Of a stretch of DNA of 64,000 nucleotides, positions 26,078-36,004 are shown piece after piece. The notes beneath the pieces are model-generated. The model was not told the origin of the DNA. It worked only from the letters and a program-made list of their open reading frames with translations, and made no database searches. This DNA comes from Bin80 sp965220365 (lineage in GTDB: Bacteria > Bacteroidota > Rhodothermia > Rhodothermales > Bin80), in NCBI GenBank assembly GCA_965220365.1, contig OZ244823.1, positions 1,798,001-1,862,000 of the forward strand. The letters run 5' to 3'. Each line of letters starts with the position of its first letter. The stretch's first letter is position 1. The translations under genes and the position numbers were made by a program.

Positions 26078-28842
26078 TAGAAACGGTAGTTGAGTCCGAC
26101 ACTGACTTTACGTGGTGCCCCAAAGTTTCCCTGGCGATAATAAAATTCATCCAGGCTGTTGAGCCCACCTACCTGTGCACCTGTCCGCCGAAAGAGTTCC
26201 AGCGTAACTGATTCATCTGCGCGTCCGGTATCTTCGTACACACCAACTTCCTGGACGGTATCAAAGACATTCTGGGCCTGCAGGAATAATTGCACGTTCG
26301 GTCGGATTCCAGGAATGCGGTAGTACATCCGTATATCCGTTCCAAAGATGAGTGGTTTGGTTGCGTTATTCTTTTTTGCCGAGCGGATAAACTCTCGCAC
26401 TGTCGTGTAAGGCGTACCGCTTTGCAGGCGGTTGATCAGCGTGATAGATAGCCCTGAGAGTGGTTCCAGGGTAATCGTATTGTTGAGTACATGTCTGCGG
26501 TCCCAATCCAGTCGAACGAGGGAAAGGATTTCATCCAGGCCGGCCTGTTGGCGACCAAAAGCTTCTCCAGGACTGGAGGATGTGCCTTCCGCAAACTGTA
26601 GTGTGTAGTCAATGGTCCAGCTCAAGGAGCCACCGGGGCGCTGGAACAGGGAAAATGTGAGTCCCCGGATTGTGCCGTAATCCCGGTTAATCCACCGGAT
26701 TACAAAGTCTCCCTGCGGGGTTCGGGAAATTTCCTGTCCTGTCAAGTTCCGCACATCCTTCGAAAAGACGGTGACCTCCATCCCAATGCGACTGGTGAAT
26801 CCCTGTTGCAGCCCGATCTCAAACGAAAGGGTACGTTCAGGATTGATTCCGGGATTGCCAAATGAATTGGACAGGGAAGCAGGGTTGACCTCGTATTCGG
26901 GGTTCGTATAAAGTAGTCCGAACGAAGGAATCTGGAAGAAGAGTCCTGCCGAAAAACGCATCACACCGGTTTCCGAGATTGGAAACGCTACCCCCAGACG
27001 AGGGCTAAGCTGCATGTCTTTTTTGGCAGGTTCCCGGTTGGAGCGTGTGCTTCCTGGATTATCTGGATCGGGGATTTCTTCAAGCGCCCCCTGTCCCCAG
27101 TCAATTGGAGACAAATAATCTGGATCAAAGTAATCAAAACGCAGGCCTGCATTTACAATCAGCCCCGTAAACTCCATCTTGTCCTGGATATACGCGGACA
27201 GCTCAACAGGCTTCGCCTGAAGAAGATTGTTGGCGAACTGGTCAGGAGACGGTTGAGGCAGATTCCCTGTCCGGAAGGAACGTTCAATACCAAAATCCCA
27301 GTTATCCAGGGTATGCCAGCGGGTTTGAACCCCTACTTTGACGAGGTGAACCCGGTTGAGTTGATGGGAGTAATCTGCTACGACCGTATGTGTTGCCGTG
27401 AGTTGGTCGCTGTTAGATAGGTCGTTGCCGGCGACAGCAAATGCATTGGCCCCCTGTAAAAATCCAAAATCACTACTCACGTGGCGTTCATCAAAAGGTG
27501 ACTCGTACAGATATACATCCGTCTTATCATGCAGATAGCTGTACGATAGATTGGCAAACGCATTGTTACCGATTGTATAGCGTACCCCTAGGATGTGTGT
27601 CTGGTTAAAAAAATGAACGGTATTAATCCCGTCGGGGGTGTACTTGCGAAAGTGACTGTATGGTTGGAAAGTGCCTGACTGGATAAAAATATTGTAATCA
27701 AACTTCAGCCGAGAGGTCAGCGAGTAACCAAGAGTAGCGTTTACAGACACGCGATCCGTGCGGTTACGAGGGACAAAATCGCCATCCCCCGAAGAGGCAA
27801 TGATCCAAGCCTCTGGAGGTAGTCCGGTATTCAGGTTCTGAGATGAATCTGACGGCGCGAATAAATTTCGTCCAATGAAATGAGAGTTGTCCTGCAGATA
27901 TCGAACCGTGGCTTGGATTCCTAAACGGTCACGGAGGATCGGGCCTCCCAGGGACGCTTGGACATCAACCAGGTTTGGCAGGCTGGCTGCATCGGCATAA
28001 GAGACCGTGTCTGGAGCAAAGTCGGAGAACGAGAGTGTCTGCCCAGGGCCCGTGGTTCGACCGACAAACTCCAGGTTCCGATTACTGGCGATTGCTCCGG
28101 CATAGGCGAGGAGGGAACCACTCCATTTATCGGGTACATCTTTCGTGACAATATTCACAACACCGCTGGTCGCCTGGCCATACTCAGCATTAAAGACACC
28201 ACTAATGACCTCCAAGCTTTCGACCATGTTCTGCTCAATATCGAACGCAGCGTCCTTGCTGAAGGCGTTGGTAATCGGAACTCCATTGACCAAGTAGGTT
28301 ACTTCGCCAGTTCGTCCTCCTCGAAAGTGTCCGTCAACTACACCTGCCTGCAGGTTGATTGCATCTCGCACATTGGTCACAGGCAATACTTCTAATTGTT
28401 CGGCATCAATCACGGCTGTCGTTGTTGTCCGGTCCATCTCCACAATCGGGCGCTCTGCCACCACCACAACCTCCTCTCCCTCGATGGTCTCCTCCCGCAA
28501 CTCAAAATTCACGGTAGACGTCTGGTCCTGTACGACGCGTACATTTTGCGTGATTACGGTCGCGAAGCCGATGAAGGATGCCTGAACGCTATAAGTCCCA
28601 GGAGGGACGTTCAGGATATGGTAATATCCATCTACATCCGTCACTCCACCGATTGAGGTCCCGGCAATCACCACATTGACGCCAGGCAATCCCAGATCTG
28701 TTCCTGCTTCTATAACTCTCCCGGCAACCTTTCCGGTCGGGCCGCTGGTGGGGCGGGCACATAAACTTCCCGCCCCACCAATACAAAGCAAGAGTAGGAT
28801 CACACAGAATCCAGCATGCTTGCGTCCCGATAACGTGTGCAT
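26077..28842 (-). CDS. TonB-dependent receptor with carboxypeptidase-like N-terminal domain
   Basis: A 921-residue outer-membrane receptor. After the signal peptide (ending LCAR) comes a carboxypeptidase D-like regulatory domain (AGRVIEAGTDLGLPGVNVVI), then the plug (TNVRDAINLQAGVVDG ... VESLEVISGVFNAEYGQATSGVVNIVTK) and a long beta-barrel ending LNYRF. It imports large substrates using TonB/ExbBD energy. No SusD-like gene is present, so it belongs to the Rhodothermia-type receptors with other partners. Its gene is coupled by 1-nt overlaps to both neighbours. Confidence 0.95.
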   Translation of the reverse strand: MHTLSGRKHAGFCVILLLLCIGGAGSLCARPTSGPTGKVAGRVIEAGTDLGLPGVNVVIAGTSIGGVTDVDGYYHILNVPPGTYSVQASFIGFATVITQNVRVVQDQTSTVNFELREETIEGEEVVVVAERPIVEMDRTTTTAVIDAEQLEVLPVTNVRDAINLQAGVVDGHFRGGRTGEVTYLVNGVPITNAFSKDAAFDIEQNMVESLEVISGVFNAEYGQATSGVVNIVTKDVPDKWSGSLLAYAGAIASNRNLEFVGRTTGPGQTLSFSDFAPDTVSYADAASLPNLVDVQASLGGPILRDRLGIQATVRYLQDNSHFIGRNLFAPSDSSQNLNTGLPPEAWIIASSGDGDFVPRNRTDRVSVNATLGYSLTSRLKFDYNIFIQSGTFQPYSHFRKYTPDGINTVHFFNQTHILGVRYTIGNNAFANLSYSYLHDKTDVYLYESPFDERHVSSDFGFLQGANAFAVAGNDLSNSDQLTATHTVVADYSHQLNRVHLVKVGVQTRWHTLDNWDFGIERSFRTGNLPQPSPDQFANNLLQAKPVELSAYIQDKMEFTGLIVNAGLRFDYFDPDYLSPIDWGQGALEEIPDPDNPGSTRSNREPAKKDMQLSPRLGVAFPISETGVMRFSAGLFFQIPSFGLLYTNPEYEVNPASLSNSFGNPGINPERTLSFEIGLQQGFTSRIGMEVTVFSKDVRNLTGQEISRTPQGDFVIRWINRDYGTIRGLTFSLFQRPGGSLSWTIDYTLQFAEGTSSSPGEAFGRQQAGLDEILSLVRLDWDRRHVLNNTITLEPLSGLSITLINRLQSGTPYTTVREFIRSAKKNNATKPLIFGTDIRMYYRIPGIRPNVQLFLQAQNVFDTVQEVGVYEDTGRADESVTLELFRRTGAQVGGLNSLDEFYYRQGNFGAPRKVSVGLNYRF

Positions 28843-31727
28843 TATTTGATCAGGAGCATACGTCGGGTCATGAGCACCGACGATCCTGTTTCAAGTCTGT
28901 AGAAGTATACACCGGATGCCAGTCCTGCGCCGTTGAACTGGACCGTGTATTTACCTGCCATGTGTGGTTTTCGATCCAATAGCGTTGCCACGGTCCGTCC
29001 CATTGCATCAAATACGCGCAGGGTTACGGTTTCGGAAGCGGGAAGTGAGAATTGGATCGAAGTGCTTGGATTAAATGGATTCGGATAATTCTGGTCCAGA
29101 ACAATCTCACCTGGGAGTTCTTCAACCGCAATATCCACGCGGGTTGTGTCTTCAGTTTCCATGGTTCGACCAACAAGTGCCACAGCAGGCCACTGCGCTG
29201 GCGTATTCCACCACTGTCCGTCTGCATTCGCCTTGGTTGACCACTGAATCTGATTATCACGGTTCCCTCCGTCGCCGTCATTTAGCACGAAGTTGAAGGG
29301 GAAATAGCTAATCTCATCTCCTGTCGGCAGGGGAGTGACGGCATCCGGCCCCACATCGCCTTCATTATCCAATTTTTGGATCTGATCCATGGGGAACAGG
29401 GAAAGGATCTTGTATCCTGTAACGGCCCCGCTTGCATCCATGAGTTGATCGTAGATGGCTCCACCCCCCTGCGGCACTCTGTCAATACTCCAGCCTACGA
29501 ATGCGTAGGCTTCTGTGCCCGCTTTGGTCCCATCTCCCTGTCCAGCTACACGAAATTGGTAGTCTGCGAATTCTCCACGCATGATATCCTGATGGGGAGT
29601 ACCGGTGAAGATTCCACCACCTGCCACATCTCTTACATCATAGTTTCCCCAACCAAACTCAATACTGTCATGTTGCCAGCCGTCAGCGGGGCTGCCACCA
29701 GCCGCCTGGAACGAGGTCTCATCATCTGTCACTTCCACATAGAGATAGAGTTCGGGGGGATCCGCACCGTAGCCTGCCCACAGCTTGCCGCTGATGTCGA
29801 AATCTTCGGATAATTGCCCTCCATCTCCAGGTTTTGAATGTGCTCTGTTGAGCTCAAAGGGCATATATCCTTCCGGGAACCCATCTGCTATATTCTCAAA
29901 TGAATCATCAAACAGTAGATCATTCAGGTGATCCACCTCCTCCATGGTTAGCTCGGTAATATGAGGTTGGACGACAAGGTTTTCATTTGCAACACTGGCA
30001 TTACTCATGGAGATGTCAACGTTCTCAACCCCCGAGGCATTCAGCGTGGTGACGGCATAATGCAGTGTAAGTGGCCCCAGAGATGAATGAGGAAGTTGGA
30101 ACTTGTGAGAGGCCGAGGTAACATCGCCATCCACCTGTGCCACAAGTCCCACACCGGCTGCCTCAATATCCGTGATTTCTTCCAAGCTGTAATAAACCTT
30201 GTAGCCATCGGCACCGTCGATACTCGCCCAGGAGACCACATTACTATCGGCCATCGCCACAGCCGATACTCCCATCGCTGCCGGTGGGGGTGCGGTTTGA
30301 TCAGAGAGGTCCAAACCCTCAGCCCCGATATAGACATCATCCAGATAAATGGTGCCTCCGCCTGTGTTGTTGTCAAAGTGGACCCCGAGGTTCTGAACAT
30401 TCGTCCACTCAAATTCTTTCCAGAGGTCATGGTTGTCTGTGGTGTTGGGGCCTAATTCGTCAGCAACGCCGACTCCAAAGCCCCCAGTGGACCATGCCCC
30501 TGCGTATTTCCATAGGCTATCCAAGCCATCAAGCTCATTAGCTGCTTTGGCATCCTCCAGTTCGGCATATGTAGGTGGGGGAAGGGGCACAGAGATTTCA
30601 TGCCACTGGCCATCACGCATACTTTCAGGGATCCGCCAGACCAAGCGGAAGGGCAGGTCTGCTGATCCGTCCATCGCGCTATTGCCATCGGTTTTATCCT
30701 CAAGAAGCAATTGAACATTGGGCATGCCTGCATTTGCGGGGTCAACCCAAATTCGGGCATGAAGAACATCTCCGTCCATCCGGTTTTGTGTCATATCCAC
30801 ACCTACATCTGCAGAAAAACGGAACGCCTGGAAGGACCAATTACCATAGACGTACTCCATGATCTTGTTGGTGGGATCGGTGGGATCACCAATAATATTA
30901 CCGTTGAATTCTGGAACCATCGTGTTGACTCCTTCAACAAAAAAGACGAAGTCATCTCCGAGTGGTGGCCCAGCGGCACCAGAGAGGTCCAGACCCGCGG
31001 CCCCGATATAAAGATCATCCACATAAATCGTACCTCCACCCCCGTTATGGTCAAATTGTACCCCAAGGTTCTGAACGTTCGTCCACTCAAATTCTTCCCA
31101 GAGCCCAGGGTTATCTGTAGAATTAGGGCCCAATCGATCGGTAAGTCCGACTCCAAATCCACCACTCGACCATGCACCGGCATAGAACCACAAGCTGTCC
31201 AAGCCATCCAGTTCTCCAGCCTCTCTGGCGTCTTCCAGTTCGGCATAGGTGGCGGGCGGGAGCGGCACAGAGATTTCGTGCCACTCACCATTACGCATGC
31301 TCTCTGGGATATGCCAGACCAAGCGGAAGGGCAAGTCTGCTGACCCGTCATTCGCACCGCTTCCATCGGTTTTATCTTCAAACATAAAATGAACTCTCCC
31401 CTTGCCAGCATTGTCGGGATGGACCCAGATTCGGGCATGAAGGACATCTCCGTCCATCTGGTTTTGTGATATATCCACGCCTACATCTGCAGGAGGAAAA
31501 CGAAACGCCTGAAAGGACCAGTCACCGTATTCATACGCAACGACTTTGTTTGTGGCGTCCGTGGGATCGTCAACAACGGTGCCGTCTGCCTCTGGAATCA
31601 TTGTATTGACTTCGTTAACAAAGAAGATGAAGTCATCTCCCAGTGGAGGACCGGCTTGGCCTTGCACATTTGTGACTCCTGCAAGCACGAGTGCGAGGGT
31701 TAATAGTGGGGTAAGTGTGTGTTTCAT
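28842..31727 (-). CDS. T9SS-secreted protein with two tandem CBM-like repeats
   Basis: About 961 residues from Met 31727 (signal MKHTLTPLLTLALVLAGVTN; an upstream Met would add unlikely residues). Residues about 26-250 and 253-475 are two near-identical beta-sandwich repeats (PPLGDDFxFF ... DGDVLHARIWV ... WHEISVPLPP ... DDxYIGAxGLDLS), resembling carbohydrate-binding modules. A fibronectin-like segment (VVSWASIDGADGYKVYYS) and a CBM9-like domain (LWAGYGADPPELYLYVEVTDDE) follow, then a T9SS sorting domain (NYPNPFNPSTSIQFSLP). No catalytic site is seen. It is probably a surface glycan-binding protein; first gene of the receptor operon. Confidence 0.88.
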   Translation of the reverse strand: MKHTLTPLLTLALVLAGVTNVQGQAGPPLGDDFIFFVNEVNTMIPEADGTVVDDPTDATNKVVAYEYGDWSFQAFRFPPADVGVDISQNQMDGDVLHARIWVHPDNAGKGRVHFMFEDKTDGSGANDGSADLPFRLVWHIPESMRNGEWHEISVPLPPATYAELEDAREAGELDGLDSLWFYAGAWSSGGFGVGLTDRLGPNSTDNPGLWEEFEWTNVQNLGVQFDHNGGGGTIYVDDLYIGAAGLDLSGAAGPPLGDDFVFFVEGVNTMVPEFNGNIIGDPTDPTNKIMEYVYGNWSFQAFRFSADVGVDMTQNRMDGDVLHARIWVDPANAGMPNVQLLLEDKTDGNSAMDGSADLPFRLVWRIPESMRDGQWHEISVPLPPPTYAELEDAKAANELDGLDSLWKYAGAWSTGGFGVGVADELGPNTTDNHDLWKEFEWTNVQNLGVHFDNNTGGGTIYLDDVYIGAEGLDLSDQTAPPPAAMGVSAVAMADSNVVSWASIDGADGYKVYYSLEEITDIEAAGVGLVAQVDGDVTSASHKFQLPHSSLGPLTLHYAVTTLNASGVENVDISMSNASVANENLVVQPHITELTMEEVDHLNDLLFDDSFENIADGFPEGYMPFELNRAHSKPGDGGQLSEDFDISGKLWAGYGADPPELYLYVEVTDDETSFQAAGGSPADGWQHDSIEFGWGNYDVRDVAGGGIFTGTPHQDIMRGEFADYQFRVAGQGDGTKAGTEAYAFVGWSIDRVPQGGGAIYDQLMDASGAVTGYKILSLFPMDQIQKLDNEGDVGPDAVTPLPTGDEISYFPFNFVLNDGDGGNRDNQIQWSTKANADGQWWNTPAQWPAVALVGRTMETEDTTRVDIAVEELPGEIVLDQNYPNPFNPSTSIQFSLPASETVTLRVFDAMGRTVATLLDRKPHMAGKYTVQFNGAGLASGVYFYRLETGSSVLMTRRMLLIK
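30300..31652 (-). repeat. Two tandem ~680-bp repeats inside the CBM-like gene
   Basis: Approximate limits. The segments coding for residues about 26-250 and 253-475 of the protein share most residues; parts such as the GDVLHARIW and ADLPFRLVW regions are nearly the same. This looks like an intragenic duplication of a domain. Confidence 0.7.
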
Positions 31728-32062
31728 GGGTTTTCCAATGTGTGTGTGTGTGGAATAAAAGTTCTCGGAGTAGAATAGGTTGCCAGTAAGCTTACGAGGC
31801 ATGCCTACGGCATTTCCACGAGTAGCAAATATACGCCAAATATACGAAAAAAAAAATACATGAAAAGGTTTTCATAATTATCTCAATTAGAATAATTTTT
31901 CTGTGCGAATGAAAAATCGAAAACCACATCAGATCATGGTCTAGTTCTTGAGTCATTTATCGGACAGGGATTCAACGGAGTCTGCCCAAGTGTTCTCGGT
32001 TGGGAGTTCGTTCGGCTCGAGTGGTTGGGGAATTAGCCTGAGGAGATACTTCATTTCAGCAA
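31728..32062. other. Intergenic control region upstream of the receptor operon
   Basis: This 335-bp AT-rich gap holds the promoter boxes and operator described separately, and poly-A runs. No gene was seen. Confidence 0.6.
31826..31874 (-). promoter_or_regulatory. Tandem TAnnTTTG boxes and LacI-type operator of the receptor operon
   Basis: On the minus strand two TATATTTG boxes lie at 31837-31844 and 31826-31833, 11 bp apart. Just upstream, 31861-31874, is TGAAAAGGTTTTCA, arms TGAAAA/TTTTCA around GG. This fits the LacI/GalR operator pattern TGNAANCGNTTNCA except for G in place of the central C. Position -20 to -35 would block the promoter, as expected for a repressor. The lacI gene at 35003 is the obvious candidate. 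Confidence 0.5.
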
Positions 32063-33238
32063 TTATTGGGAGGGCATTCGCGCCAGAAATTGCTGCACGG
32101 CCGGGTGATCCGGGTTGATACGGGCAGCCTGCCCATAGGCATTCTTTGCCAAGTTGGAACGATCCGTTTTTCTGTACACTTCTCCAAGGCCCAGCCAGGC
32201 GAGTACGTAGCTTGAGTCGGCAGCCAAAATTCGCAATAACCGTTCTTCAGCGGTTATAAGATTTCCAAGGTCTGCCTCCAGTGTGGCGATGTGGAATTGC
32301 AGGTCCAGATTCTCCGGGCGAAGTGCCTGGGCAATGAGGTACCTTTTTTGAGATTCTTCCAGACGACCGGAGCGGCGCAGTTCAGTAGCATAGTCCACCT
32401 GTGCCTGAAAATTCGTCGGTTGCGTCTCTGCAGCGTTTGCCAATTGCCCCCGCCTTTGCTCAATCTCCCGGAGCGAATCTGCATCTGAAAAGAATTTGGC
32501 TGATTGTTCTGGAGACCCGGATTGCTGCAGCACCTGCCCCAGGAGGTACCGAGGTTCAGCATGGTGCGGATATTCCGTAATGAGAGGCTGCAAAAGTGCA
32601 ACGGCCTCATCCAAATAGCCGAGTCGCAATAGAAGTCTCCCCTGTCGGAGCAGATCTGGAAGATGATTAGGGCGGATTGCCAAGGCAATCTTGCTGTATT
32701 CCAGGGCCTCGAGATAATTACCCTGCTCTTCCAGAAAATCAGCAAAGCTGGTGTGTACAGGCCCGTACAAAGAGTCTAAACGAATTGCTTGTTCAAACGC
32801 AGCGGTGGCGCTGTCAGGTTGTGACAGAGCACTGTAAATGACTCCTGCAGCATGCCAGGAGTCTGCAGAGGTATTACTCTTTGTGGCCTGAATAAATTGC
32901 GTAAGTGCGTTCCGGTACTGCCTCTGAAAATAATAGATATTCCCAAGGTTGTGTCGAACACCTGGGTAATCAGGTTCAAGATTGATCACAGCCAGATACG
33001 CAGCTTCCGCATGATCCCATTGCTCAAGCTCGAAATATACCCGCCCACGAAGGAAGTGCGCATCAGAGGAGTTGCTGTTTTGTACCAATGCGCTATCAGC
33101 GAATTTAAGGGTTCCGGTATAGTCGCCAGCTTGGAATGCCTCATTGCCTTGGAGGATAAATTGGGTGACATCCGGCAGCCTGTCCGAAGGGGTGCAGCCA
33201 AAGAGCATCAGTAAGATGGGCAAGGCTAAAACTCTCAT
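32063..33238 (-). CDS. TPR-repeat lipoprotein
   Basis: A 391-residue lipoprotein with lipobox LLMLFGC and a run of tetratricopeptide repeats (for example DHAEAAYLAVINLEPDYPGVR, DSATAAFEQAIRLDSLYGPV, SNLAKNAYGQAARINPDHPA). Such proteins form helical scaffolds for protein-protein contact. Its start overlaps the CRTAC1-like gene stop as ATGA, so the two are coupled and probably act together; paired CRTAC1/TPR genes are common in Bacteroidota polysaccharide loci. The binding partner is unknown. Confidence 0.85.
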   Translation of the reverse strand: MRVLALPILLMLFGCTPSDRLPDVTQFILQGNEAFQAGDYTGTLKFADSALVQNSNSSDAHFLRGRVYFELEQWDHAEAAYLAVINLEPDYPGVRHNLGNIYYFQRQYRNALTQFIQATKSNTSADSWHAAGVIYSALSQPDSATAAFEQAIRLDSLYGPVHTSFADFLEEQGNYLEALEYSKIALAIRPNHLPDLLRQGRLLLRLGYLDEAVALLQPLITEYPHHAEPRYLLGQVLQQSGSPEQSAKFFSDADSLREIEQRRGQLANAAETQPTNFQAQVDYATELRRSGRLEESQKRYLIAQALRPENLDLQFHIATLEADLGNLITAEERLLRILAADSSYVLAWLGLGEVYRKTDRSNLAKNAYGQAARINPDHPAVQQFLARMPSQ

Positions 33239-34863
33239 AGATCCGGTTCCCGTAACTGGAGGGTTTGGTTGGCAGGAATATTCGTACGCCGTGTGACCAT
33301 GCCACTCGGCCAGAATACGGTGAGCGTATCAACATGTTGGATGTTTCCAAGCCCAATGGTCACCGCCTTTTCAGACTGAGAGGCGTAGCTGTGTCCTGCC
33401 CGAATCCGACGGAATTGTTTCTGCGATCCCATCTGAAGGGTAATCGTTGCATCCACGGACATGCCATGCAGCTGGATACGCAGGTAGTTTACCGCAGGGG
33501 GGAGGTCATTGCGAAATAACCGAACCCCTCCATTATTCTCCGTGATCAAAACGTCAACATCCCCATCAAGATCAATATCTGCAGTGAGGGCACCTCTTCC
33601 AACCATGGGAATTGTCAGTCCAAGTCTCTGGGATTCATCGGTGAACGTACCGTGACCGTCATTCAGGAAAAGTTGAGGAAGCTGCTTGTAACTCGCAATG
33701 TCACTCCGCTCACTGGCCTGTGGGTTGATATGGCCATTGGCGGCCAATAGATCCAGGTTCCCATCTAAATCTGCATCAAATAAAACCATGCCGAAGGTGA
33801 GTGCCGGAAGACTCAAAGGGCCAATTCTGCTGCTGGCGCCTCTTTCTTCAAAGAATCCCGATGAGGTACGCCGGTAGACACCATTCATTTGGTCTTCAAA
33901 GTGCCCAATAAAAATAGTCGGTTCCTCTGTAGAATCCACGACGCCTGCATCCATCCCCATTCCCGCACGGGCACGGCCCCGGGGATCCAATGCCATCCCT
34001 CGGGAAAGCCCAACTTCCTCAAAAGAACCATTCTGAAGATTCAAAAACAGCTGATCGGGATCTGTATCGTTTGCAAGGACAATGTCAGGCCATTGATCAC
34101 GATTCACATCCATCGTGATGACCCCCAACGTCTTTCCAGATCCTGAAAGCCCAGAGGTTTGGGTATGCTCAACGAAGGTTCCATTGCCGCGGTTGAGGTA
34201 GAAGCGTCCAGGAGTACCCGTATAGAGTTCTGGGGTACAATAGCGTTTTTGCACTCCGTCGCTGGTGCAAACCAGATCAGTGTCTGTCGACCAGTCAACG
34301 TATCCAGTTACATATAAGTCCAGCCATCCATCCCGGTTGGCATCCAGGAAGATTGCCGCGACGTTCCACTCTGGAGGCGCATCCAGACCGGATGCAAGTG
34401 TTGCATCGCGGAATCGATCCCCCTCATTGATCAGGAGATAATTCTTTTCAAGGGTTGTAAGGTATAGATCCTCGTCCCCATCACGGTCAATGTCCCCCGA
34501 GATGACCCCCATCCCATAGCCATTGGCTAGTGAGAGGTTCATTTCATTGGTCACATCCCGAAAGTGACCATCGCCGATGCCCTGGTACAACCAGAGTCCA
34601 CGGCTGGTGGAATCGTCCCAGGTCGATCCCCCCACAAGGGCAAGGTCAATAAGGCCGTCCTGATTGTAGTCCAGAAATGCCCCGCCGCCACCGATAGTTT
34701 CTGGCAGATACCAATCTCCTTCTGCGCCATTGATATGTTTGAATTCACTGAGTCCTGCCTGTTGTGTGATTTCAACAAATTTCCACTCCAGTTCTGGAGA
34801 AGTGCAGCCTGTATACAGAAATGCCGAAAATACAAGCAAGTAGATCAAGCGTCTATGTCTGTG
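33235..34863 (-). CDS. CRTAC1-family VCBS/FG-GAP protein with ASPIC/UnbV domain
   Basis: A lipoprotein of 542 residues (Met 34863; lipobox LYTGC) made of FG-GAP/VCBS beta-propeller repeats with DxDxDG calcium loops (DYNQDGLIDLALVGG, DIDRDGDEDLYL, DANRDGWLDLYV, DVNRDQWPDIVL, DADLDGNLDLL) and a C-terminal ASPIC/UnbV domain (LRIQLHGM ... LTVFWPSGMV). Proteins of this class bind calcium and other surface proteins or sugars. It is coupled to the TPR lipoprotein gene and lies between lacI and the receptor operon, so a part in glycan handling is inferred. Confidence 0.9.
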   Translation of the reverse strand, partial: HRHRRLIYLLVFSAFLYTGCTSPELEWKFVEITQQAGLSEFKHINGAEGDWYLPETIGGGGAFLDYNQDGLIDLALVGGSTWDDSTSRGLWLYQGIGDGHFRDVTNEMNLSLANGYGMGVISGDIDRDGDEDLYLTTLEKNYLLINEGDRFRDATLASGLDAPPEWNVAAIFLDANRDGWLDLYVTGYVDWSTDTDLVCTSDGVQKRYCTPELYTGTPGRFYLNRGNGTFVEHTQTSGLSGSGKTLGVITMDVNRDQWPDIVLANDTDPDQLFLNLQNGSFEEVGLSRGMALDPRGRARAGMGMDAGVVDSTEEPTIFIGHFEDQMNGVYRRTSSGFFEERGASSRIGPLSLPALTFGMVLFDADLDGNLDLLAANGHINPQASERSDIASYKQLPQLFLNDGHGTFTDESQRLGLTIPMVGRGALTADIDLDGDVDVLITENNGGVRLFRNDLPPAVNYLRIQLHGMSVDATITLQMGSQKQFRRIRAGHSYASQSEKAVTIGLGNIQHVDTLTVFWPSGMVTRRTNIPANQTLQLREPDL

Positions 34864-35002
34864 CATGACCGGCAATCGAAACAATGAGGCAGATGATATC
34901 CTTTGTGCAGTTCCTGCGTAAGGGCAGATCGGAGCCTTCTGAGGGTTCTTTATTCTTGAGCCCAGTTGGTCGAGTGAACGAAATCTTTACATGCGGGCTA
35001 GG

Positions 35003-35995
35003 TCAGTATTTCTTTGAGGAAGATTCTCTGACAATCAGTTCTAATTCAGCGGATTTTTCAGGACTTTTACACGGCGACTCATTTGAGAGCTGATTCATCA
35101 GAAGCTCGACCGCATTCGCAGCCAGTTGTCCAATCGGAACATTCACCGTAGTGAGCGAAGGGGTCGAAAAATGAGCGCTCCTTGTTCCGTCAAAGCCAGT
35201 CACTGCGATTTCATCCGGTACACTGACTCCATTTTCCAAGAGAGCCCGCATGGCACCAAGTGCACTCAGATCATTGGCCGCTACAATCACGGTGGGGCGT
35301 GGAGATAAGCCGAGAATTTTTTGCCCATTCTTGTATCCACACTCAAATGAAAAATCACCGGGGTAATGGATCACCTTGAGTCCGTCCGGGACAGTTTCAA
35401 GGAACCCCTGCTGTCGTTCCTGTGCATCAAAGGCATCGCTCGGCCCCCCAATATATGCAGCGCGTTTATGACCGCGGTCAGCAATATGCCGAGCTATTTT
35501 CACCATCCCATCACGGTTATCGAAGTTCACCGAGAGCATTCCTGGCGTGGTTGAATGTGTATTTAGAAAAACGACGGGAACTACGGAACCAGTCAGTGTA
35601 AGCACCCGTTCTGCCGAAAGTTCGGGAGCCATAATGACCAGTCCGTCAACCCGCCTGTACATTCCCCGAAGCGCAGCAATGAAATCGTGCTCCAAGCGCC
35701 TTGATGCACTGACCATCAGCAAATAATCATGTTGTTTGATGCCTTCATCAAGGCCACTTAACAAGTCGGCAAAAAACTCCCCCGTAATGTGCGGCAAGAT
35801 GGCTCCGATTGTGCTAGTAGCCTGTCCTACAAGGCTTCGAGCCGCTGGGTTGGGAGTAAATTGCAGATCCTTGACGGCTTGCAACACGCGCCTGCGTTTG
35901 TCTTCACTGACGGGGGCAGAGTTATTAAGTACACGGGATACGGTGGAGATAGACACGTTAGCACGGCGTGCTACATCATGAACAGTTGAATCCAT
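35003..35995 (-). CDS. LacI-family transcriptional regulator
   Basis: A 330-residue repressor from Met 35995 (MDSTVHDVARRANVSIST). The helix-turn-helix VHDVARRANVSISTVSRVLN is at the very N-terminus, the hinge NPAARSLVGQ follows, and the rest is a periplasmic-binding-protein fold (GAILPHITGEFFADLL ... VIVAANDLSALGAMRALLENG ... AVTGFDG). It should bind a sugar effector and operators of the TGNAANCGNTTNCA type; such a site lies at 31861-31874. Ligand is unknown. A conserved GTACGAATT motif (36040-36048) stands upstream and also occurs before the MFS gene. Confidence 0.93.
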   Translation of the reverse strand: MDSTVHDVARRANVSISTVSRVLNNSAPVSEDKRRRVLQAVKDLQFTPNPAARSLVGQATSTIGAILPHITGEFFADLLSGLDEGIKQHDYLLMVSASRRLEHDFIAALRGMYRRVDGLVIMAPELSAERVLTLTGSVVPVVFLNTHSTTPGMLSVNFDNRDGMVKIARHIADRGHKRAAYIGGPSDAFDAQERQQGFLETVPDGLKVIHYPGDFSFECGYKNGQKILGLSPRPTVIVAANDLSALGAMRALLENGVSVPDEIAVTGFDGTRSAHFSTPSLTTVNVPIGQLAANAVELLMNQLSNESPCKSPEKSAELELIVRESSSKKY

Positions 35996-36004
35996 CAAAA
36001 ACAA

